A DNA stretch of 64,000 nt, taken from Janthinobacterium fluminis (lineage in GTDB: Bacteria > Pseudomonadota > Gammaproteobacteria > Burkholderiales > Burkholderiaceae_D). Position 1 is the stretch's first letter. Each line of letters opens with the position of its first letter. A program made the translations under genes and the position numbers. The stretch lies in NCBI RefSeq assembly GCF_028595325.1, contig NZ_JAQQXR010000007.1:1-64000 (forward strand), given 5' to 3'. Under the pieces are notes generated by a model. It did no database searches. It was not told where the DNA came from and saw only the letters and a program-made list of their open reading frames with translations. Positions 18,033 through 29,425 of the stretch are shown in pieces.

Positions 18033-19014
18033 AGTCATACGCTGGGGGATTTTAGGCACGGGCCAGATCGCGCGGGCGATGGCATTCGCCCTGCAGGAGG
18101 CGGCGGGGGCGAAACTGGTTGCCGTGGCCTCGCGCAGCGGCGCCGGCGCCGAGAAGTTCGGCCGCGAATTCGGCATCAAGCGCTGCCACGGCTCCTACCA
18201 GGCGCTGGCCGACGACGCCGACGTCGACGTCATCTACATCGCCACGCCGCATGCGCTGCACGCCGCGAACGCCCTGATGTGCCTGAACGGCGGCAAGCAT
18301 GTGCTGTGCGAAAAAGCCTTCACGATGAACCGGCGCGAGGCGGCCGAGGTGGTCGCGCTGGCGCGCCAGAAGCGGCTGTTCCTGATGGAGGCGATGTGGT
18401 CGCGCTTCCTGCCCGCCATCGGCGAGGCGCGGCGCATCATCGACAGCGGCGAAATCGGCAAGGTCACGCAGATCCAGTCGGACTTCGGTTTCGTGCCGCA
18501 GGTGCCGCCCGAGCACCGCCTGCTCAATCCCGAGCTGGGCGGCGGCGCGCTGCTTGACATCGGCATCTATCCGCTGTCGCTGTCGGCCTTCTTCCTGGGG
18601 CCGGTCGAGTCGGTGCAGGCGATCGCCGAGCTGGGCCCGACCGGGGTCGACGAGCAAACCGCGTTCTCGCTGCGCCACCAGGGCGGCGGCGTGTCGTCCT
18701 GCGTGTGCAGCATCCGCGCCCACACGCCGATCGAAATGACGATCTCCGGGCCGCTTGGCTATATCCGCATCCACAACCGCTTTTTCCAGGCGCAGACGCT
18801 GACCATTGCGACGGCCGACGGCAACGCGCGCACGGTGGAGTTCCCGCACATCGGCAGCGGCTACGCCTACGAGGCGGTCGAGGTGATGCGCTGCCTGAAC
18901 GCGGGACTGATCGAAAGTCCGCTGATGCCGCACGCCGAGACGCTGGCGCTGATGGGCATCCTCGACACCATCCGCGCGCAGATCGGCGTGAGCTACGGCG
19001 CCGACAAGGTCTAA
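18025..19014 (+). CDS. Gfo/Idh/MocA family oxidoreductase
   Basis: A 329-residue NAD(P)-dependent oxidoreductase. The N-terminal Rossmann motif is GILGTGQIA (8-16), EKAFTMN at about 94-100 replaces the usual EKP version, and the C-terminal domain has GGGALLDIGIYPLSL. This resembles the dimeric dihydrodiol / 1,5-anhydro-sugar dehydrogenase branch, but the substrate cannot be assigned. It overlaps the DUF3025 gene by 8 bases and has GGAAAG as ribosome site within it, a sign of coupled translation. Confidence 0.88.
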   Translation: MDKVIRWGILGTGQIARAMAFALQEAAGAKLVAVASRSGAGAEKFGREFGIKRCHGSYQALADDADVDVIYIATPHALHAANALMCLNGGKHVLCEKAFTMNRREAAEVVALARQKRLFLMEAMWSRFLPAIGEARRIIDSGEIGKVTQIQSDFGFVPQVPPEHRLLNPELGGGALLDIGIYPLSLSAFFLGPVESVQAIAELGPTGVDEQTAFSLRHQGGGVSSCVCSIRAHTPIEMTISGPLGYIRIHNRFFQAQTLTIATADGNARTVEFPHIGSGYAYEAVEVMRCLNAGLIESPLMPHAETLALMGILDTIRAQIGVSYGADKV

Positions 19015-19081
19015 GCCGCCGCTCACAAGCATGGCGCGGCATGCAAAAAAAACAGATAAAAATCAGCCACTTGAGGAAGAC

Positions 19082-20299
19082 ATGTCGATCACCGCCCGCA
19101 CCCCGTCCCTGAAAACCGTCCTGCTCGCCAGCGGCGTGATCCTGACCCTGGCGATGGGCGTGCGCCACGGCCTGGGCTTCTGGATGCAGCCGATCTCGCA
19201 GGCCAACGGCTGGACCCGCGAAACCTTTTCGCTGGCGCTGGCGATGCAAAACCTGATGTGGGGCGTGTTCGGCCCCTTCGCCGGCATGGCGGCCGACCGT
19301 TTCGGCACGATGCGCGTGGTCATCGTCGGCGCCCTCAGCTATATGCTCGGGCTGGTGTGGATGGCCGTGGTCACGCAGCCGACCGTGTTCATCGTCGGCA
19401 CCGGCGTGTTCGTCGGCCTGGGGCTGGCCTGCACGGCGTTCGGCGCCATCAGCGGCATCATCGGCCGCACCGCGCCGCCGGAGCAGCGCTCCTGGGCCTT
19501 CGGCATGTCGTCGGCGGCCGGCTCCTTCGGGCAGTTCATGATGATGCCGGTCGAGCAGCGCCTGATCGAGGCCGTGGGTTGGCAGAACGCTTTCTACCTG
19601 CTGGCGGCCGTGCTGGTGCTGGCGATGATCCCGATGGCGCTGTACCTGCGCGAGCCGGCCGTGGCGCACGGCGCCGGCCCGCAGCAAAGCATCCGCGAGG
19701 CGGCCGTCGAAGCGTTCGGCAACCGCTCCTTCCTGTTCCTGATGGCCGGCTATTTCGTCTGCGGCTTCCAGGTCGTGTTCATCGCCGTGCACCTGCCGGC
19801 CTACCTGAAGGACCAGGGCTTGATGAACCCGAACGTCGGCGTGACGGCGCTGGCCCTGATCGGCCTGTTCAACATCTTCGGTTCCTACTACGCCGGCAAG
19901 CTGGGCGGGCGCCTGCCCAAGCGCTACCTGCTGTCGTCGATCTACATCGGCCGCGCCGTCATCATCGGCCTGTTCCTGCTGGCGCCGCTGTCCTCGTGGT
20001 CGGTGTATGTGTTCGCGGCGGCGATGGGCCTGATCTGGCTGTCGACGGTGCCGCTGACGAACGGCATCATCGCCGGCATCTTCGGCGTCAAGCACCTGTC
20101 GATGCTGGCCGGGATGGTGTTTTTCGCCCACCAGGTGGGCAGCTTCCTCGGCGTCTGGCTGGGCGGCTACCTGTATGCGCGCCAGGGCAATTACGACACC
20201 GTGTGGGCGGTCACGATCGCGCTCGGCGTCGCCGCGGCGCTGATCAACCTGCCCGTCGACGAGCGCGGCCTCGTGCGCAAGGGCTTGGCGCCGGCATGA
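19082..20299 (+). CDS. MFS transporter (oxalate/formate antiporter-like group)
   Basis: A 405-residue inner-membrane transporter with about 12 hydrophobic segments. The loop after helix 2 carries GMAADRFGTMRV, a major-facilitator signature. The N-terminal GVRHGLGFWMQPISQANGWTRETFSLALA resembles the monocarboxylate/oxalate-formate type group common in Burkholderiales. The substrate is unknown. ATG 19082 has GAGGAA at ideal spacing; an ATG at 19031 is in frame but has no such site. Its stop codon overlaps the start of a tiny ORF (ATGA). Confidence 0.87.
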   Translation: MSITARTPSLKTVLLASGVILTLAMGVRHGLGFWMQPISQANGWTRETFSLALAMQNLMWGVFGPFAGMAADRFGTMRVVIVGALSYMLGLVWMAVVTQPTVFIVGTGVFVGLGLACTAFGAISGIIGRTAPPEQRSWAFGMSSAAGSFGQFMMMPVEQRLIEAVGWQNAFYLLAAVLVLAMIPMALYLREPAVAHGAGPQQSIREAAVEAFGNRSFLFLMAGYFVCGFQVVFIAVHLPAYLKDQGLMNPNVGVTALALIGLFNIFGSYYAGKLGGRLPKRYLLSSIYIGRAVIIGLFLLAPLSSWSVYVFAAAMGLIWLSTVPLTNGIIAGIFGVKHLSMLAGMVFFAHQVGSFLGVWLGGYLYARQGNYDTVWAVTIALGVAAALINLPVDERGLVRKGLAPA

Positions 20300-20412
20300 A
20301 GACGGCCCTGATCCGCGTGGCGGGGGCGGCCGTGCTGGCGCTGATCTTCGCCGCCTACCTGCGGCCCAGCTTCATGCTGGACTTGGCGAACCGTTTTTTC
20401 ATGTGCTTTTAG
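20296..20412 (+). CDS. Small hydrophobic protein overlapping the MFS gene (38 residues)
   Basis: An ATG at 20296 overlaps the MFS stop as ATGA and opens a 38-residue frame. The product starts MKTALIRVAG, has one hydrophobic helix (about 5-20), then YLRPSFMLDLANRFF and a short tail ending in Phe. It looks like a one-helix membrane protein made by coupled translation. I do not recognise a named family. Expression is unproven. Confidence 0.5.
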   Translation: MKTALIRVAGAAVLALIFAAYLRPSFMLDLANRFFMCF

Positions 20413-20754
20413 CGGCCCGTCCGCGGCAGGGTAAAATTGACGCACGGCAAGTTTTTTGCCTTCAAATATTTCCATGGGTAAATATTTGAAGTATGATGTC
20501 ACGGTATTTTTTGGAAAGCTTCGCGATACATAGCTGTTGCGCCTGGGTTCCCCCAGCTTCGCACAGTAGCCGGATTCCGCGATCGGCGGGCTGCCGCTTG
20601 CGACTGCCACCATGCCGGCCCCGAATCCGCCGCCATTTCCCCTTTTCATACGCTTTGCCCTTGCCTCCCCGGCATGCGGCGTGGACGGCGCTCGTCCGCA
20701 AGCTTGGCTGCGTGGCGGTCCAAGCGCTGTGAAAACACTTCATCAAGGAACAAC
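20413..20754. other. 342-base non-coding gap upstream of the chemoreceptor
   Basis: No gene is seen. A small hairpin GGCAA/TTGCC lies at 20446-20460. A perfect 11-base AT-rich inverted repeat (TTCAAATATTT 20461-20471, AAATATTTGAA 20480-20490, 8-base spacer) is followed at once by TATGAT (20492-20497), five of six to a -10 box, but no matching -35. The rest (20520-20735) is ordinary high-GC sequence with no structure I can call. The gap presumably holds the chemoreceptor promoter. Confidence 0.6.
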
Positions 20755-22467
20755 ATGCGTTTTACTAATATGAACATCGGCACGCGACTCAACCTCGCCT
20801 TCGGCCTGGTGCTGTCTTTTTTGATCGGCATCGTGATATTGGGCACCGTCAGCCTGGCGCAATTGAACGCCGGCACGGCGAAAATCGTCGAGCTCGACTG
20901 GGTCAAGGCAAAGCTGGGCGCCGAGGCGCTCGACAATGTGCGCGGCAGCATCGCCCGGGTCTTTCAAATAGTCGACACGACGGGCGACGCCGACGAGAAG
21001 GGCGCGCGCGAACGCCTGGACGCGAACGAGCTGGCCTTTACCGCGGCGCTGGCCAAGCTGGAGCCGCTGCTGTACGTGCCCGCCGGCAAGGCCCTGCTGG
21101 GCAAGGCCAGGGGCGAAGGCGAGCGCTATGTTGCCGCCTACAAGAAAGCGCTGGCGCTGTATGCCGCCGGCGACCATGCGGCGGCCAGCAAACAGGCGCA
21201 CGGCGAAACGTTTGCCGCCCTGCACGTGTTTGCCGACACGCTGCGCGACTTCAATTTGTTGCAGCAAAAATTGGTGGAAGACTCGGGCGCGCAAAGCCGC
21301 AGCCGATACGAGGCGGCGCGCGCCTTCCTGATTGCGCTGGGGGTGATGGCCGCCGCGCTCGGTTGCGTGTGCGCATGGCTGGTGTCGCGCTCGATTACGC
21401 GTCCGCTGGGTGAAGCCGTGCGCATCGCGCAAACGGTGGCGGCCGGCGATTTGACCAGCCGCATCGACGTGCGCAGCAGCGATGAGACGGGACAGTTGCT
21501 GCAGGCGTTGAAAGAAATGAACGACAGCCTGCTGCGCATCGTCGGCCAGGTGCGCGCCGGCACCGATTCGATCGCCACCGGCTCCAGCGAGATCGCCAGC
21601 GGCAACCTGGACCTGTCGGCGCGCACCGAGCAGCAAGCCAGCGCGCTGGAGGAAACCGCGTCGGCGGTGGAAGAGCTGACCTCGACCGTCAAGCAGAACG
21701 GCGACAATGCGCGCCAGGCCAACCAGTTGGCGGGCTCGGCGTCGGAAGTGGCCGTCAAGGGCGGCCAGGTGGTGTCGCAAGTGGTGCAGACGATGGGCGC
21801 GATCAATGATTCGGCCAAGAAGATCGTCGACATCATCGGCGTCATCGACGGCATCGCCTTCCAGACCAATATCCTGGCGCTGAACGCGGCCGTGGAAGCG
21901 GCGCGCGCGGGCGAGCAGGGCCGCGGCTTCGCCGTGGTCGCCTCCGAGGTGCGCAACCTGGCGCAGCGCAGCGCCGGCGCCGCCAAGGAAATCAAGGAAT
22001 TGATCGGCGACTCGGTCGAAAAAGTCGAGGCCGGCAGCAAGTTGGTGAACCAGGCCGGCAGCACGATGGACGACATCGTTGCCAGCGTCCAGCGCGTCAC
22101 CGACATCATGGGCGAAATCAGCTCGGCCAGCCGGGAGCAGGAGGTCGGCATCGAGCAGATCCACCAGGCCATCACCGAGATGGATGGCGTGACGCAGCAG
22201 AATGCGGCGCTGGTGGAAGAGGCGGCGGCCGCCGCCGGCTCGCTGAACGACCAGGCCGCCAGTCTGGCGCAGGCCGTCAGCGTGTTCAAGCTGGCGGGCA
22301 TGCAGGCGGCCGCGCCGCAAGCCAGGGCGCCGGCCTCAGCGCCCGCGCCAGCCGCGGCGCCGGCGCGGCCCGTGCTCAAGCGTCCGGGGCCGCTTCGCAT
22401 CGCCGCGCCGGCCGTGAAAAAAGTGGCGGCGCCAGCCGGTGCAAGCGATGAGTGGGAAGAGTTCTAG
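20755..22467 (+). CDS. Methyl-accepting chemotaxis protein
   Basis: A 570-residue transmembrane chemoreceptor. TM1 is at about 12-33, a periplasmic four-helix-type sensor domain at 34-190, TM2 at about 191-213, a HAMP linker at 212-265 and the cytoplasmic signalling domain to about 515, including the hairpin tip [20 protein letters not shown]. An Ala/Pro-rich linker leads to a C-terminal EWEEF, which fits the W-x-x-F tether that recruits CheR and CheB in Tar/Tsr-type receptors. The ligand is unknown. AAGGAA precedes the ATG at 20755. No che genes are in the window. Confidence 0.92.
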   Translation: MRFTNMNIGTRLNLAFGLVLSFLIGIVILGTVSLAQLNAGTAKIVELDWVKAKLGAEALDNVRGSIARVFQIVDTTGDADEKGARERLDANELAFTAALAKLEPLLYVPAGKALLGKARGEGERYVAAYKKALALYAAGDHAAASKQAHGETFAALHVFADTLRDFNLLQQKLVEDSGAQSRSRYEAARAFLIALGVMAAALGCVCAWLVSRSITRPLGEAVRIAQTVAAGDLTSRIDVRSSDETGQLLQALKEMNDSLLRIVGQVRAGTDSIATGSSEIASGNLDLSARTEQQASALEETASAVEELTSTVKQNGDNARQANQLAGSASEVAVKGGQVVSQVVQTMGAINDSAKKIVDIIGVIDGIAFQTNILALNAAVEAARAGEQGRGFAVVASEVRNLAQRSAGAAKEIKELIGDSVEKVEAGSKLVNQAGSTMDDIVASVQRVTDIMGEISSASREQEVGIEQIHQAITEMDGVTQQNAALVEEAAAAAGSLNDQAASLAQAVSVFKLAGMQAAAPQARAPASAPAPAAAPARPVLKRPGPLRIAAPAVKKVAAPAGASDEWEEF

Positions 22468-22548
22468 GCGGGGCTGAGCTGCCGCAGGCTGCGCAGTTGC
22501 CACGTTGCTGCGCAAACGGCGGAAGCGGCCGCGCATCGAGCCCCGCGG

Positions 22549-24615
22549 CTACACCTTGAGGAATTCCTCGCGGCCGCCGAGCCAGCGCGCCAGATGCGCT
22601 TCGACCGTGGCCGCGCTGTCGGCCGAGGTGGCGTGCAGCAGATCGTGCGCGACGTCGCGGGCCTGGTCGACCAGCCACTGGTCGGTTTCCAGGTCGGCGA
22701 AGCGCAGCATCGCCTGGCCCGACTGGCGCGCGCCGAGGAATTCGCCGGGCCCGCGTATCTCCAGATCCTTGCGGGCGATCTCGAAGCCGTCGGTGGTTTC
22801 GCGCATCGTCATCAGGCGTTGCCGCGCCACGCCGCCCAGCGGCCCCTGATACAGCAGCAGGCAGGCGCTGGCCGCCGAGCCGCGGCCTACGCGGCCGCGC
22901 AACTGGTGCAGCTGCGACAGGCCGAAGCGCTCCGCGTGCTCGATCACCATCAGCGAGGCGTTCGGCACGTCGACGCCGACCTCGATGACGGTGGTGGCCA
23001 CCAGCACATGGATCCGGCCGCTGGAAAAGCCATCCATCACTTCCTGTTTTTCCGCCGCCTTCATGCGCCCGTGCACCAGCCCCACCTGCAGGTCCGGCAG
23101 CGCCTCGGCCAGCATCGCGTGCGTTTCCGTCGCCGTCTGCAACTGCAGCGCCTCCGACTCCTCGATCAGCGGGCAGACCCAGTAGATCTGCCGGCCTTCC
23201 AGCGCGGCCGCGTAGACGCGCTCGATGACTTCGTCGCGGCGGTTCTGGTCGATCGAGCGCGTGACGATCGGGCTGCGTCCCGGCGGCAGCTCGTCGATCA
23301 CCGACACTTCCAGGTCGGCGTAATAGGTCATCGCCAGCGTGCGCGGGATCGGCGTGGCCGACATCATCAACTGGTGCGGCACGGCTTCGGCGTCGCCCTT
23401 GTTGCGCAGGGTCAGGCGCTGGCCGACGCCGAAGCGGTGCTGCTCGTCGACGATCACCAGGCCCAGCTTGCAAAATTGCACGGCGTCCTGGATCAGCGCG
23501 TGGGTGCCGATCACCAGTTGCGCTTGGCCCGATTCGATCAGCGCCTGCGCCGCCAGCTTGTCCTTCTTCTTCAGGCTGCCGGTGAGCCAGGCGACGGTCA
23601 CGCCGAGCGGCTCCATCCAGGCGGCGATCTTGCGGAAGTGCTGGTCGGCGAGGATTTCCGTCGGCGCCATCAGGGCGGCCTGGAAGCCGCTGTCGATCGC
23701 CTGCGTCGCCGCCAGCGCCGCGACGACGGTCTTGCCGCTGCCGACGTCGCCCTGCAGCAGGCGCTGCATCGGATACGGGTGGCGCAGGTCGGCGCGGATT
23801 TCGCCGAGCACGCGTGCCTGCGCGCCGGTCAGCTTGAAGGGCAGCGTGGCCAGGAAGGCGTCGGACAGCGCGCCGGTCACGGGCAGCGCGGCGGCGCCCT
23901 TCGAGCGGCGCGCCCGCTGGGCGCGTTTTAGCGACAGTTGCTGCGCCAGCAGCTCGTCGAATTTCATGCGCACCCAGGCCGGGTGCGAGCGGTCGCTCAG
24001 CGCGCTTTCGTCGACTTCCTGGGGCGGGTAGTGCAGCAGGCGCACCGCCGGCTCGAAGTCGGACAGGCGCATGTCCTCGATCAGCGCCGGCGGCAGCGTA
24101 TCCTGCCAGTCGATGCGCTTCATCGCATCGCTGATGGCGCGCCGCAAAATCGGCTGCGACAGGCCCTCGCCGGAGGGGTAGACGGGGGTCAGCACGGTCG
24201 GCAGCGGCGCCCCCTCGTTGACCACCTTGTAGCCCGGGTGCACCATCTCGGCGCCGAAGAAGGCGTGTTTCAGCTCGCCGCGGGCGCGCACGCGCGTGCC
24301 TTCCGCCAACTGCTTGACCTGGCTGCCGTAGAAATTCATGAAGCGCAGCAGCAGGTTGCCGGTTTCGTCGGCCAGGGTGACGAGCAATTGCCGGCGCGGC
24401 TTGAAGCCGACCTCGCATTTGGTGACGACGCCCTCGACCTGAGAGGCCATGCCGCCGTGCAGGCAGGCTTCGCGGATCGACACGACCTTGGTTTCGTCCT
24501 CGTAGCGCATGGGCAGGTGCAGCACCAGGTCCATGTCGGTGCGCAGGCCGAGCTTGGCCAGTTTGCTCTCGTTGCTGACGGTTTTTTTGGCAGTTTTTGG
24601 CTTCGGAGCTGGCAT
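22549..24615 (-). CDS. recG: ATP-dependent DNA helicase RecG
   Basis: A 688-residue branch-migrating helicase for recombination and stalled forks. The N-terminal wedge/OB domain spans about 20-200 (including VEGVVTKCEVGFKPRRQLLVTL), Walker A GDVGSGKT is at about 288-295, the DEQH box is in VIVDEQHRFGVGQR, and helicase motif VI contains QLRGRVGRG. The length fits the family (about 690). Start ATG 24615 gives the basic MPAPKPKTAKKT N-terminus; there is no clear ribosome site, and the frame remains open upstream to 24744. It is convergent with the chemoreceptor gene and divergent from queA. Confidence 0.95.
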   Translation of the reverse strand: MPAPKPKTAKKTVSNESKLAKLGLRTDMDLVLHLPMRYEDETKVVSIREACLHGGMASQVEGVVTKCEVGFKPRRQLLVTLADETGNLLLRFMNFYGSQVKQLAEGTRVRARGELKHAFFGAEMVHPGYKVVNEGAPLPTVLTPVYPSGEGLSQPILRRAISDAMKRIDWQDTLPPALIEDMRLSDFEPAVRLLHYPPQEVDESALSDRSHPAWVRMKFDELLAQQLSLKRAQRARRSKGAAALPVTGALSDAFLATLPFKLTGAQARVLGEIRADLRHPYPMQRLLQGDVGSGKTVVAALAATQAIDSGFQAALMAPTEILADQHFRKIAAWMEPLGVTVAWLTGSLKKKDKLAAQALIESGQAQLVIGTHALIQDAVQFCKLGLVIVDEQHRFGVGQRLTLRNKGDAEAVPHQLMMSATPIPRTLAMTYYADLEVSVIDELPPGRSPIVTRSIDQNRRDEVIERVYAAALEGRQIYWVCPLIEESEALQLQTATETHAMLAEALPDLQVGLVHGRMKAAEKQEVMDGFSSGRIHVLVATTVIEVGVDVPNASLMVIEHAERFGLSQLHQLRGRVGRGSAASACLLLYQGPLGGVARQRLMTMRETTDGFEIARKDLEIRGPGEFLGARQSGQAMLRFADLETDQWLVDQARDVAHDLLHATSADSAATVEAHLARWLGGREEFLKV

Positions 24616-24748
24616 ATCGGAAGGTTGTGGGGCCGCTAGCGTAAAATAGAGGGTTGGCCGACGCGCGGCAACGCGCCGGGACGGTGCCGATCTTGTCGGA
24701 CCTGTATAGGCGCACAGTATAGTGCCTGCCCGCCGTTCGCGCATTCCT

Positions 24749-24754
24749 TATAAT
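24749..24754 (+). promoter_or_regulatory. Probable -10 element of the queA promoter
   Basis: A perfect TATAAT lies 15 bases before the queA start codon. A start site about 7 bases after it would leave a leader of under 10 bases. I see no convincing -35 at 16-18 bases upstream. Confidence 0.5.
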
Positions 24755-24769
24755 TCTTGAAGCAAACGC

Positions 24770-26987
<2,218 letters not shown>

Positions 26988-27105
26988 ATTCGCGCGGGGT
27001 CTTGTAAAAAGATTTATCCCCGCCACATAGTCCGGGGCGTTTGACGCTGCGGCCAGTGCTAGAATACAGCGCTATTTTTTCAAACTGACTAGAATCGGAG
27101 TTCCT

Positions 27106-27435
27106 GTGTTCATTTCCAACGCATATGCGCAATCCCCACTCGACGGTCTCGGCCTGAGCAGCAACATGAGCAGCATCCTGCCGTTCGTGCTGATGTTCGT
27201 GGTCATGTACTTCCTGATGATCCGTCCGCAACAAAAACGGGCGAAAGAACAAAAGGCGATGATGGACGCGCTGGCCAAGGGCGACGAAGTGGTCACCGCC
27301 GGCGGTTTGCTGGGCAAGGTTGCCAAGGTGTCCGACGGTTATGTCACCCTCGAAGTGGCGAGCGGCACTGAAATCATGGTGCAAAAGAGCTCTGTCACGA
27401 TGCTGTTGCCTAAAGGCACCCTGAAGGCGCTGTAA
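27106..27435 (+). CDS. yajC: Sec translocon accessory protein YajC
   Basis: A 109-residue inner-membrane protein that associates with SecDF-YidC. One hydrophobic helix (about 22-43) is followed by the conserved IRPQQKRAKEQK and a small cytoplasmic domain containing GDEVVTAGGLLGKV. The start is GTG at 27106, with GGAG (27097-27100) at good spacing; an internal ATG would remove the N-terminal part of the protein. It sits between tgt and secD as usual. Confidence 0.94.
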   Translation: MFISNAYAQSPLDGLGLSSNMSSILPFVLMFVVMYFLMIRPQQKRAKEQKAMMDALAKGDEVVTAGGLLGKVAKVSDGYVTLEVASGTEIMVQKSSVTMLLPKGTLKAL

Positions 27436-27443
27436 TCCCGGTT

Positions 27444-27462
27444 CGAGCGGCTCCGCCGCTCG
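27444..27462. other. Hairpin between yajC and secD
   Basis: CGAGCGGC (27444-27451) pairs perfectly with GCCGCTCG (27455-27462) around a 3-base loop. It sits 8 bases after yajC and 42 before secD and has no T tract. It could modulate expression within the operon. Confidence 0.5.
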
Positions 27463-27504
27463 CCTTGACGCCTCCGACGCTCAACACTGAACGCTGAACC
27501 ACAT

Positions 27505-29370
27505 ATGAATCGTTATCCTCTCTGGAAATACCTCCTTATCGCCGTCGCCTTGCTGTTGGGCGCCCTGTACACGGCGCCCAATTACTTCAGCGAGTCGCCC
27601 GCTCTGCAAGTGACGAGCGGCAAATCGACCGTCAAGGTGACGAGCGATCTGACGGCCCAGGTCGAGGCGGTGTTGAAGCATGAAAAAATCGCGGCCGAGG
27701 GCGTCGCCTTCGACGGCGCCGGCAGCCACGCCTCCGTGCGCATCCGCTTCGCCGACCCCGATACCCAGTTCAAGGCCAAATTGCTGCTGGAAAAGGACTT
27801 GAACCCGGACCCGGCCGACCCGACCTATCTGGTCACCGTGAATTTGCAGGCGAACACGCCGCAGTGGATGCAGAAATTGCACGCCTTGCCGATGTACCGC
27901 GGTTTGGATTTGCGCGGCGGCGTGCATTTCCTGATGCAGGTCGACACCAAGGCGGCGCTGAGCAAGCGCGTGCAGGGCATCCAGGCGGCCGCGCGTAGCG
28001 CGCTGCGCGACAAGAACGTGCGCCACGCCGGTATCGAACGCGTCGGCGACAATATCGAGATCAAGTTCCGCGACGCGGAAACCCGCAGCAAGGCGAAGGA
28101 CGTGCTGTCGGGCCAGTTGGCCGACCTGGCCTTCAGCGACACCGCCGACGGCGCCGACCTGAAGTTGATCGTCGGCCTGAAGCCGACGGCACTGAAACAA
28201 ACCATAGACGACGGCGTCAAGCAAAACATCGCCACGCTGTCGAAGCGCGTCAACGAGCTGGGCGTGGCCGAGCCCATCATCCAGCAGCAGGGCCCCGACC
28301 GCATCGTCGTGCAATTGCCAGGCGTGCAAGACGTCGCCCGCGCCAAAGCCATCATCGGCCGCACCGCCACGCTGGAAGTGCGCATGGTCGATGAAAGCAT
28401 CACGCCCGGTTCCGAGCTGAGCTCCGCCATCCCCTTCAACTCCGAATTGTTCACCGTCGGCAAGGGCGTGCCCGTCGTGCTGTCGAAGGATGTGGTGTTG
28501 ACCGGCGACTATATTTCCAGCGCCACCGCCAGCTTCGACCAGAACCAGCAGGCGGCCGTGTCGATCGACTTGAACGGCGACGGCGGCCGCAAGATGCGCG
28601 AAGCGACGCGCGACCGCATCGGCAAGAAAATGGCGATTGTCCTGTTCGAGAAGGGCAAGCCGGAAGTGTTGTCCGTGGCGACCATCCAGAGCGAACTGGG
28701 TTCGCGCTTCCAGATCACCGGCATGGGCGGTGCGGAAAACTCCAATGAGCTGGCGCTGCTGCTGCGCTCGGGCGCGCTGTACGCGCCGATGAGCTTCATC
28801 GAGGAACGCACGATCGGACCGCAACTGGGCGCGGAAAACATCAAGAAGGGCTTCCATTCGACGCTGTACGGTTTCGCCGCGATCGCCATCTTCATGATCC
28901 TGTATTACATGATGTTCGGCTTCTTCAGCGTGCTGGCGCTGGCCTGCAACCTGCTGCTGCTGATCGCTTTGCTGTCGATGCTGCAGGCGACGCTGACACT
29001 GCCCGGTATCGCCGCTATCGCGCTGGCGCTGGGTATGGCAATTGACGCCAACGTGCTGATTAACGAGCGCATCCGCGAGGAACTGCGCGCCGGCGCCACG
29101 CCGCAGGCGGCCATCTCGGCCGGTTTCGACCGCGCCTGGGCCACCATCCTCGATTCCAACGTGACGACGCTGATCGTCGGCCTGGCGCTGTTGCTGTTCG
29201 GTTCGGGCGCCGTGCGCGGCTTTGCCGTCGTGCATTGCCTGGGCATCTTGACGTCGATGTTCTCGGCCGTGTTTGTCTCGCGCGGTGTGGTCAACCTCTG
29301 GTATGGCCGCAAGAAGAAACTCGCATCGGTGGCCATCGGCACGGTCTGGATTCCGGGCCTGTCGAAGTAA
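27505..29370 (+). CDS. secD: Protein translocase subunit SecD
   Basis: A 621-residue inner-membrane protein that, with SecF, uses the proton gradient to help pull exported proteins through SecYEG. The N-terminal helix is at about 6-26 (MNRYPLWKYLLI start), followed by a large periplasmic domain with LDLRGGVHFLMQVD and the family motif VVQLPGVQD, then five to six helices at about 450-610 including the conserved GMAIDANVLINERIREEL. Its ATG lacks a clear ribosome site, unusual here; coupling to yajC is not obvious across 69 bases. Confidence 0.96.
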   Translation: MNRYPLWKYLLIAVALLLGALYTAPNYFSESPALQVTSGKSTVKVTSDLTAQVEAVLKHEKIAAEGVAFDGAGSHASVRIRFADPDTQFKAKLLLEKDLNPDPADPTYLVTVNLQANTPQWMQKLHALPMYRGLDLRGGVHFLMQVDTKAALSKRVQGIQAAARSALRDKNVRHAGIERVGDNIEIKFRDAETRSKAKDVLSGQLADLAFSDTADGADLKLIVGLKPTALKQTIDDGVKQNIATLSKRVNELGVAEPIIQQQGPDRIVVQLPGVQDVARAKAIIGRTATLEVRMVDESITPGSELSSAIPFNSELFTVGKGVPVVLSKDVVLTGDYISSATASFDQNQQAAVSIDLNGDGGRKMREATRDRIGKKMAIVLFEKGKPEVLSVATIQSELGSRFQITGMGGAENSNELALLLRSGALYAPMSFIEERTIGPQLGAENIKKGFHSTLYGFAAIAIFMILYYMMFGFFSVLALACNLLLLIALLSMLQATLTLPGIAAIALALGMAIDANVLINERIREELRAGATPQAAISAGFDRAWATILDSNVTTLIVGLALLLFGSGAVRGFAVVHCLGILTSMFSAVFVSRGVVNLWYGRKKKLASVAIGTVWIPGLSK

Positions 29371-29425
29371 TCAGCCAGTGTCCGGCGCGCGGCGCCGGGC
29401 ACGCAACAAGAACTCAGAGGATTTC

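Noticed and set aside
22468-22546. Bidirectional terminator between the chemoreceptor and recG
   Set aside because: GCGGGGCT (22468-22475) and AGCCCCGC (22539-22546) could pair, but the loop is over 60 bases and there is no T tract; too weak to list.
27041-27065. A sigma-70 promoter for yajC from TTGACG and TAGAAT
   Set aside because: The two elements are only 13 bases apart, too close for a functional pair.
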